Shown here piece by piece: positions 59,293 to 64,000 of a stretch of 64,000 nt of DNA. Below the pieces are notes generated by a model, which saw nothing but the letters and a program-made list of their open reading frames with translations, was not told the DNA's origin and did not search any database. A program made the translations under genes and the position numbers. Origin of the DNA: Streptomyces sp. NBC_00878 (GTDB taxonomy: Bacteria > Actinomycetota > Actinomycetes > Streptomycetales > Streptomycetaceae). Location of the stretch: NCBI RefSeq assembly GCF_026341515.1, contig NZ_JAPEOK010000002.1, positions 372,001-436,000 on the forward strand, read 5' to 3'. Position 1 is the stretch's first letter. Every line of letters begins with the position of its first letter.

Positions 59293-60690
59293 ATGGAATC
59301 CCGGTTGGGCGATGGCGGATCCGTGGATCTGGACGACACCCGGTTGGAGGCGATGACTCCTGAACCGCTGCTGACCCGGGACTACGAGACACGCCCCTCG
59401 CTCGTGTACGAGCGGTTAAGGCAACGTCACGGCCCGGTCGCGCCGGTCGACCTGCTGGGCGTACCTGCCTGGCTGGTCCTCGGCTACCGGGAGGCACTTG
59501 ACGTGCTCCAGGACGACGACGGTTGGCCGAAGGGTCTGGAGAACTGGCGGGCCCGCTCGGAGGGCCGCGTGCCGGCCGACTGGCCGCTCGGACCGTCTCT
59601 CGAGGTCAACCACGTACTGATCCAGGGCGGTCCCGGATACCCGGCGTTGCGGATGGCGTGGGACGCGGCCCTCAAGCCGTTCCAGGACCCGCGCCATCCC
59701 CAGGCGAAGAAACTCAAGACGGCCGTCACCGCCTACGCCGACGAACTGATCACTTTGGTGGGGGAGGCCGGCGGAACGGGCCTGGCGGATGTGTCCGCCC
59801 AGTTCTCCCGGCCGCTGCCGCTGATGGTGGCCAGCCATCTGCTCGGCTTCCCCGGTTCCCAGGGCGACGACGCGCTGATGGACATGTGGCGGGTCCTGGA
59901 CGCGGGTCCTGACGCGGAGCCCGCCCTGGAGCGTTTGTTGGCGACGCTGGCGGAGCTGGCGGCGCTGAAGCTGCGGACGCCGGGGGACGACTTTCCCTCG
60001 TACCTGCTGGCCGCGCACCCGGACCTCTCGCTCGACGAACTGGCCCGTGAGCTGTTCATGCTGCTGGGCATGACGTCCGACCATGTCGGCATTCTGGTCT
60101 CCAACACGGTGGTCGAGGTCCTCTCGGGTGACGGCGGCGCACGTGCCAGTCTGTCCGCCGGGATGGTCAGGGAGACCATGAACCGGGTGGTCATGCGCAA
60201 GCCCCCGCTGGTGAACTTCGTGCCGCGCTTCGCGGCCAAGGACACCCCGCTGGGGAACTACACGATCCGGGCGGGCGATCCGGTCTGGGTCTCCTCCGCA
60301 GCGGCCCACGCCGACCCGCTCTTCGCCGACAGCGTGGCGCGGAGCACCACGGTCAGCACCCGGGCGCACCTGTCCTGGGGCGCGGGCCGCCGCCAGTGCC
60401 CGGCGCGCGAACTCGCCTCGACGGTCGCGGCGGTCGGCGTGAGCCGCCTGTTCGAGCGGTTCGCCCATCTGGAACTCGCCCTGCCCATCGACCAACTCCC
60501 GTGGCGTTCCTCGCCCTTCATGCGGGGCCTGCGCTCACTGCCGGTACGGTACGAACTCGCCACGGTGCCCGAGCAGCCGCCGAAGCGGGCGGCCCTGGCG
60601 TCAGAGCCCGCCGCTCCGGAGCTGCCGGACCCGTCCGCCCGGCAGCGCTCTTCGCTGTGGAGCTATCTGACAAGCCTGATCGGCCGCTGA
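59293..60690 (+). CDS. Atypical cytochrome P450 (CYP157-like, no clear ExxR)
   Basis: A 465-residue P450-fold protein. The heme loop is WGAGRRQCPARELA with Cys369. The I-helix region (LFMLLGMTSDHVG) lacks the usual AGxxT, and the K-helix region reads RETMNRVVMRKPPLVNF, with no ExxR at the normal spacing. The CYP157 family of Streptomyces conservons is known for lacking ExxR, and the C-terminal SSLWSYLTSLIGR also looks conservon-like. No conservon kinase or GTPase genes are adjacent. An in-frame TTA at 59416 predicts bldA dependence. GGAGGG precedes this ATG; a GTG 7 codons earlier is possible. Confidence 0.82.
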   Translation: MESRLGDGGSVDLDDTRLEAMTPEPLLTRDYETRPSLVYERLRQRHGPVAPVDLLGVPAWLVLGYREALDVLQDDDGWPKGLENWRARSEGRVPADWPLGPSLEVNHVLIQGGPGYPALRMAWDAALKPFQDPRHPQAKKLKTAVTAYADELITLVGEAGGTGLADVSAQFSRPLPLMVASHLLGFPGSQGDDALMDMWRVLDAGPDAEPALERLLATLAELAALKLRTPGDDFPSYLLAAHPDLSLDELARELFMLLGMTSDHVGILVSNTVVEVLSGDGGARASLSAGMVRETMNRVVMRKPPLVNFVPRFAAKDTPLGNYTIRAGDPVWVSSAAAHADPLFADSVARSTTVSTRAHLSWGAGRRQCPARELASTVAAVGVSRLFERFAHLELALPIDQLPWRSSPFMRGLRSLPVRYELATVPEQPPKRAALASEPAAPELPDPSARQRSSLWSYLTSLIGR

Positions 60691-60712
60691 CACCGGGCCG
60701 CGAGCGACGGCC

Positions 60713-61960
60713 TCAACTCAGGTCGCGAACCGCGCGCCCCATCCTCTCCAGCGCGAGGCGCAGAATGGCCGGCGACGTGGCGAAGTTGAGGCGTACGCAG
60801 CCCGCGCCGCCGGTGCCGAAGACGTGACCGGAACTGAGGGCGACGCGGGCTTCGTCGAGGAACAGCTTCGCCGGTCCGGCGAGGTCGGCCACGACGCCGG
60901 GGCCGTTGTCCTGGTGACCGTCGTGCAGGTCCAGCCGGGTGCAGTCCAGCCAGGCCAGATAGGTGCCCTCGGGCTGGACGTACCGGATGCCGGGGAGGTG
61001 CTCCTCGATGAGCTGTCCCAGCAGGGTCCGGTTCGCGTCGAGCCCGCCCAGGAGCTCGTCGAGCCAGTCGCCGCCCTCCTGGAACGCCGCCGTGTGGGCG
61101 AGGACCCCCAGGTGGCTGGGGCCGTGACCGACTTCCTCGGGCATCCGGCGAAGATCGGCGGCGGCCTCCTCGCCCGCGATGGCCAGGGCGGCCTTGAGCC
61201 CGGCCAGGTTCCATGCCTTGGAGGCGGACGTCAGGGCGAAGCCGTTCTCGGAGCCGGGCACGCTGAGGAAGGGTGTGAACGTGGCGCCGGGCAGTACGAG
61301 CGGGGCGTGGATCTCGTCGGAGACCACGCGGACGCCGTGTCGGCGGGCGAGCGCCGCGATCGCTTCGAGTTCCTGGCGGGTGTGCACGGCACCGGTCGGG
61401 TTGTGTGGGTTGCACATCAGAAACGCCGCGCGTCGCCCGTGCCGCCGGGCCCGTACGAAGGCGTCTTCCAGAGCACCGAGGTCGGTACGGAGGTCGGGCC
61501 CGAGGGGAGCCTCGATCACCTCGCGGGCGTCGTGGCCGACGAAGGCGTAGAACGGCGGGTAGACGGGTGAGCACACGACGACGGCGTCGCCGGGGTCGGT
61601 GATGAGGCGGAGAACCTCGACGATGCCCAGCATGACGTCGGGCACCACGGCCGTGTTCTCGACGCGCAGGCCGCCCCACTGCCAGCGGTCGGCGGCGAAT
61701 CCGGCCAGGGCCTCGGCGTAGGCGGTTCCGTAGGCGTATCCGGTGTCGCCGATCCCGATGGCCCTGTGCAGCGCGTCGGTGACGCAGGGAGCCAGCGGAA
61801 CGTCCATCTCCGCCACCCACAGGGGCAGCACGTCCTCCGGATGGGTGCGCCACTTCATGCTCGTACGGCTTCGCAACTGGTGCAGCGGCACCTGCACGAG
61901 CGGATCGGTCCGGTCGGCGTCGGCCGTCTCGGCTGCCGCCTTCTTCGTGGTCTCGGTCAC
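60713..61960 (-). CDS. MalY/PatB-type PLP aminotransferase or C-S lyase
   Basis: A 415-residue fold-type I PLP enzyme. The GTG has GGAG 6 bases upstream and begins just before the family region ([29 protein letters not shown]). Features include [34 protein letters not shown], the PLP lysine in [13 protein letters not shown] and [12 protein letters not shown] near the end. MalY/PatB members cleave cystathionine or cysteine S-conjugates, or transaminate; the exact reaction is open. It diverges from the MDR gene with about 100 bases between starts. Confidence 0.9.
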   Translation of the reverse strand: MTETTKKAAAETADADRTDPLVQVPLHQLRSRTSMKWRTHPEDVLPLWVAEMDVPLAPCVTDALHRAIGIGDTGYAYGTAYAEALAGFAADRWQWGGLRVENTAVVPDVMLGIVEVLRLITDPGDAVVVCSPVYPPFYAFVGHDAREVIEAPLGPDLRTDLGALEDAFVRARRHGRRAAFLMCNPHNPTGAVHTRQELEAIAALARRHGVRVVSDEIHAPLVLPGATFTPFLSVPGSENGFALTSASKAWNLAGLKAALAIAGEEAAADLRRMPEEVGHGPSHLGVLAHTAAFQEGGDWLDELLGGLDANRTLLGQLIEEHLPGIRYVQPEGTYLAWLDCTRLDLHDGHQDNGPGVVADLAGPAKLFLDEARVALSSGHVFGTGGAGCVRLNFATSPAILRLALERMGRAVRDLS

Positions 61961-62061
61961 GCGGTGCTCCAAAGTCCGGGTGATACGGGCCTGTAGAGGA
62001 TGGCGGCAGCATGCCGGGCTCAAACGACATGACGGGACTGCCTGAGCGTTAAGGTTCGCCC

Positions 62062-63033
62062 ATGAAAGCAGCGGTGCACAGCCGGTACGGGCCACCCACC
62101 GTGATCCGGATCGACGAGGTGGAAAAACCCTCGATCGGGGACCACGACGTACTCGTTCGGGTGCACGCGACGACGGTCAACCGGACGGACTGCGCCTACC
62201 GGGCGGCCAAGCCCTTCTTCATGCGCGCACTCACCGGCCTCGCCCGGCCGCGGCGTGCGGTGCTCGGGACCGAGTACGCGGGAGTGGTGGACGCGGTCGG
62301 AAGCGGCGTCACGTCCTTCAGCGTCGGCGACCGGGTGTTCGGCTACAACGAGGGCGCGTTCGGAACCCATGCCGAGTACCTGTCGGTTCCGCACGACGGC
62401 GCCATCGCGACCATGCCGAACGGCGTGACGTTCGATCAGGCCGCTCCCGGTACCGAGGGCTCGCACTACGCGCTCGCGTTCGTCAGGAAGGCGGATGTCC
62501 AGGCCGGGCAGGACGTCCTCGTTCACGGCGCGACCGGCGCCATCGGCTCGGCGGCCGTGCAACTCCTGAAGCATCACGGGGCCACGGTGACCGCGGTGTG
62601 CGGCACGGAGAACTTGGACCTGGTGAAGGGGCTGGGCGCGGACCGGGTCGTCGACTACAAGGCTCAGGACTTCACCAGGGACGAGCAGCGCTACGACGCG
62701 GTGTTCGACACGGTCGGCAAGAGCACGTTCGGCCGCTGCAGGCGGTTGTTGAAACCCGGCGGGGTGTATCTGTCCTCGGAACTGGGCCCCTGGTGCCAGA
62801 ACCTGCTCCTCCCGCTCGTCACGCCCCTGTTCCGCGGCAGGAAGGTGCGGTTCCCCTTTCCGAAGCAGGACCAGGAGATGGTGCGGTACTTCCGGGGCCT
62901 GATGGAGTCGGGCGAATTCAGTCCGGTCATCGACCGACGGTACCCGTTGGAGCGGATCGTCGACGCCTACCGGTATGTCGAGACCGGGCAGAAGACCGGC
63001 AACGTCGTCATCACCGTCGTACCACCGAACTGA
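62062..63033 (+). CDS. Zinc-free MDR-family quinone/enone reductase
   Basis: A 323-residue medium-chain dehydrogenase/reductase. It has the GroES-like start ([20 protein letters not shown]), [18 protein letters not shown](P) motif [19 protein letters not shown], and [20 protein letters not shown]. The structural cysteines and catalytic zinc ligands of alcohol dehydrogenases are absent, so it belongs with quinone oxidoreductases that reduce alpha,beta-unsaturated carbonyls. No operon partner is visible. Confidence 0.9.
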   Translation: MKAAVHSRYGPPTVIRIDEVEKPSIGDHDVLVRVHATTVNRTDCAYRAAKPFFMRALTGLARPRRAVLGTEYAGVVDAVGSGVTSFSVGDRVFGYNEGAFGTHAEYLSVPHDGAIATMPNGVTFDQAAPGTEGSHYALAFVRKADVQAGQDVLVHGATGAIGSAAVQLLKHHGATVTAVCGTENLDLVKGLGADRVVDYKAQDFTRDEQRYDAVFDTVGKSTFGRCRRLLKPGGVYLSSELGPWCQNLLLPLVTPLFRGRKVRFPFPKQDQEMVRYFRGLMESGEFSPVIDRRYPLERIVDAYRYVETGQKTGNVVITVVPPN

Positions 63034-63129
63034 CCACAGCCGAACGCCCGTTGGCGGCCGGACATCACCGGACCGCACCGGACATCGCGGGGCTGCACCG
63101 GACTTCCACGGGTGTGCCGCCGAGCGGGC

Positions 63130-64000
63130 TCACACCCGCACGGCAGACCCGCGTTCGCTCATCTGCGGCGCGCACAGCACCCGCTTCTTGCGCACGCGCT
63201 TCCCCTCGATCGCCGCGACGGTCAGCCGTGCCGCCTCCGCCGCGATCTGGGTCAGCCCCCAGTCCACCGTGGTCAGCGGTGGTGTGAGCACCCGTGACAC
63301 CGGATGATTGTCGAAACCGACCACGGAGACGTCCCGGCCCACCTCCAGCGAGGCATCCGCCGCCGCCGCGTACACCCCGTACGCCAGCGAGTCCGAGAAA
63401 CAGAACACGGCCGTCGCCGGGCGGGCCCCGTCCAGGACGCGGCGGGCCACCGCCGTCGCCTCGCCCAACTCCTGGGGGCAGGGCACCAGTTCGGCCAGGA
63501 GACCGAGGCGGTCGGCCGCCTCGCGGACATACACGTCGGCGGGACGGTCCGGCGTGCTCGGGCGGGTCGGAGTCAGCACGGTCACCCGGCGGTGGCCGAG
63601 TCCGTGCAGATACTCCAGTACGGCGTCGATGCCGGCCCGGTTGTCGAAGATGACCTGGCCGGCCGTGCGAGCCCGGCTCAACGAGTCGCCGACGGCCACC
63701 ACCGGCAGCGAGTCGGCGATCGCGGCCCAGCCCTTCGCGGAAGGGTTCACCGGAGACACCAGCAGCGCGTCGACCCGCTGGTCGCGCAGTTGCTTGGCGA
63801 GGGCCAGTTCACGGTCGGGGTCGCCGCCCGCGTCGAGGATCAGCGCGTAGCGGTCGCCGGCCAGCAGCTCCCGGCCGATGGCCGCCATCAGCTGCTGCTG
63901 CCAGAGGTCCTGGAGGTCGCCCGCGAGAACGCCGACCATGCTGGTACGGCCGCTGACCAGTGCGCGGGCGATGGGATCGGCCTCGTAGCCGAGTTCGGCC
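63130..64000 (-). CDS. LacI-family transcriptional regulator (partial)
   Basis: About 290 C-terminal residues are in the window; the helix-turn-helix lies beyond the right end. The visible start AELGYEADPIARALVSGRTS is the hinge region. The sugar-binding domain follows: MVGVLAGDLQDLWQQQLMAA, DALLVSPVNPSAKGW, TAVFCFSDSLAYGVYAAAAD, VSVVGFDNHPVSRVLTPPLT. The length and order match GalR/LacI repressors. Target and ligand are not known from this window. Confidence 0.92.
   Translation of the reverse strand, partial: AELGYEADPIARALVSGRTSMVGVLAGDLQDLWQQQLMAAIGRELLAGDRYALILDAGGDPDRELALAKQLRDQRVDALLVSPVNPSAKGWAAIADSLPVVAVGDSLSRARTAGQVIFDNRAGIDAVLEYLHGLGHRRVTVLTPTRPSTPDRPADVYVREAADRLGLLAELVPCPQELGEATAVARRVLDGARPATAVFCFSDSLAYGVYAAAADASLEVGRDVSVVGFDNHPVSRVLTPPLTTVDWGLTQIAAEAARLTVAAIEGKRVRKKRVLCAPQMSERGSAVRV

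Noticed and set aside
1..64000. CRISPR arrays, tRNA or rRNA genes, IS elements and phage genes
   Set aside because: No regularly spaced repeats with unique spacers, no cloverleaf with a TTCRA arm and no transposase, integrase or structural phage proteins were seen.

Overview
The window reads as chromosome of a high-GC actinomycete, almost certainly Streptomyces. The support is strong third-position GC in all coding frames, GTG starts and stop/start overlaps, sugar ABC importers without their own ATPase, a DUF5753-type XRE regulator beside a SAM methyltransferase, and a few rare TTA (bldA) codons. No tRNA, rRNA, IS element, phage or CRISPR array was seen.

Region 1 (1-12.4 kb) is the edge of a type I polyketide locus. 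It holds the end of a PKS thioesterase, a small PqqD/RRE-like protein, an ATPase plus FtsX-type exporter, a sensor kinase/response regulator pair, a type II thioesterase, a TetR regulator, a cytochrome P450 and a fused isobutyryl-CoA mutase (IcmF). IcmF could feed C4 acyl-CoA into extender or starter supply. Region 2 (12.6-15.3 kb) holds an RraA-like protein, an IclR regulator and a SpoIIE/PP2C phosphatase.

Region 3 (15.3-44.1 kb) is a galactoside island. On the minus strand is a five-gene operon: binding protein, two permeases, GH42 beta-galactosidase and a secreted BNR/ricin glycosidase, with a LacI regulator upstream. An SGNH hydrolase and a PadR regulator follow, then a very large secreted GH2 enzyme with nested discoidin domains. 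On the plus strand are a secreted GH27 alpha-galactosidase, a second ABC importer, a cytoplasmic GH36 alpha-galactosidase and a complete set for oxidative galactose catabolism (De Ley-Doudoroff route): SDR dehydrogenase, SMP-30 lactonase, galactonate dehydratase, keto-deoxy-sugar kinase, KDPGal aldolase, mutarotase-like protein and a FadR-type regulator. Together they would cut galactosides outside the cell, import the products and convert galactose to pyruvate and glyceraldehyde 3-phosphate.

Region 4 (44.1-50.6 kb) starts with a deletion scar made of two gene 3' ends and an AhpD-like protein. It then has a tightly overlapping six-gene operon (sedoheptulose-7-phosphate cyclase, three cupin or cupin-like proteins, a VOC protein and an O-methyltransferase) diverging from a GMC oxidoreductase. 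This looks like a small C7-cyclitol pathway without the nitrogen-installing ligases of mycosporine clusters, and it is the best candidate for an undescribed system here.

Region 5 (50.8-64 kb) is mixed: a secreted HExxH protein, N-formylglutamate amidohydrolase-like protein, Ser/Thr kinase, M1 metallopeptidase, XRE regulator, SAM methyltransferase, FAD oxidoreductase, a CYP157-like P450 without a clear ExxR motif, a MalY-type aminotransferase, a zinc-free MDR reductase and a LacI regulator cut by the window end. Four genes here carry a TTA codon. All functions are read from sequence motifs and remembered families; no search was run.
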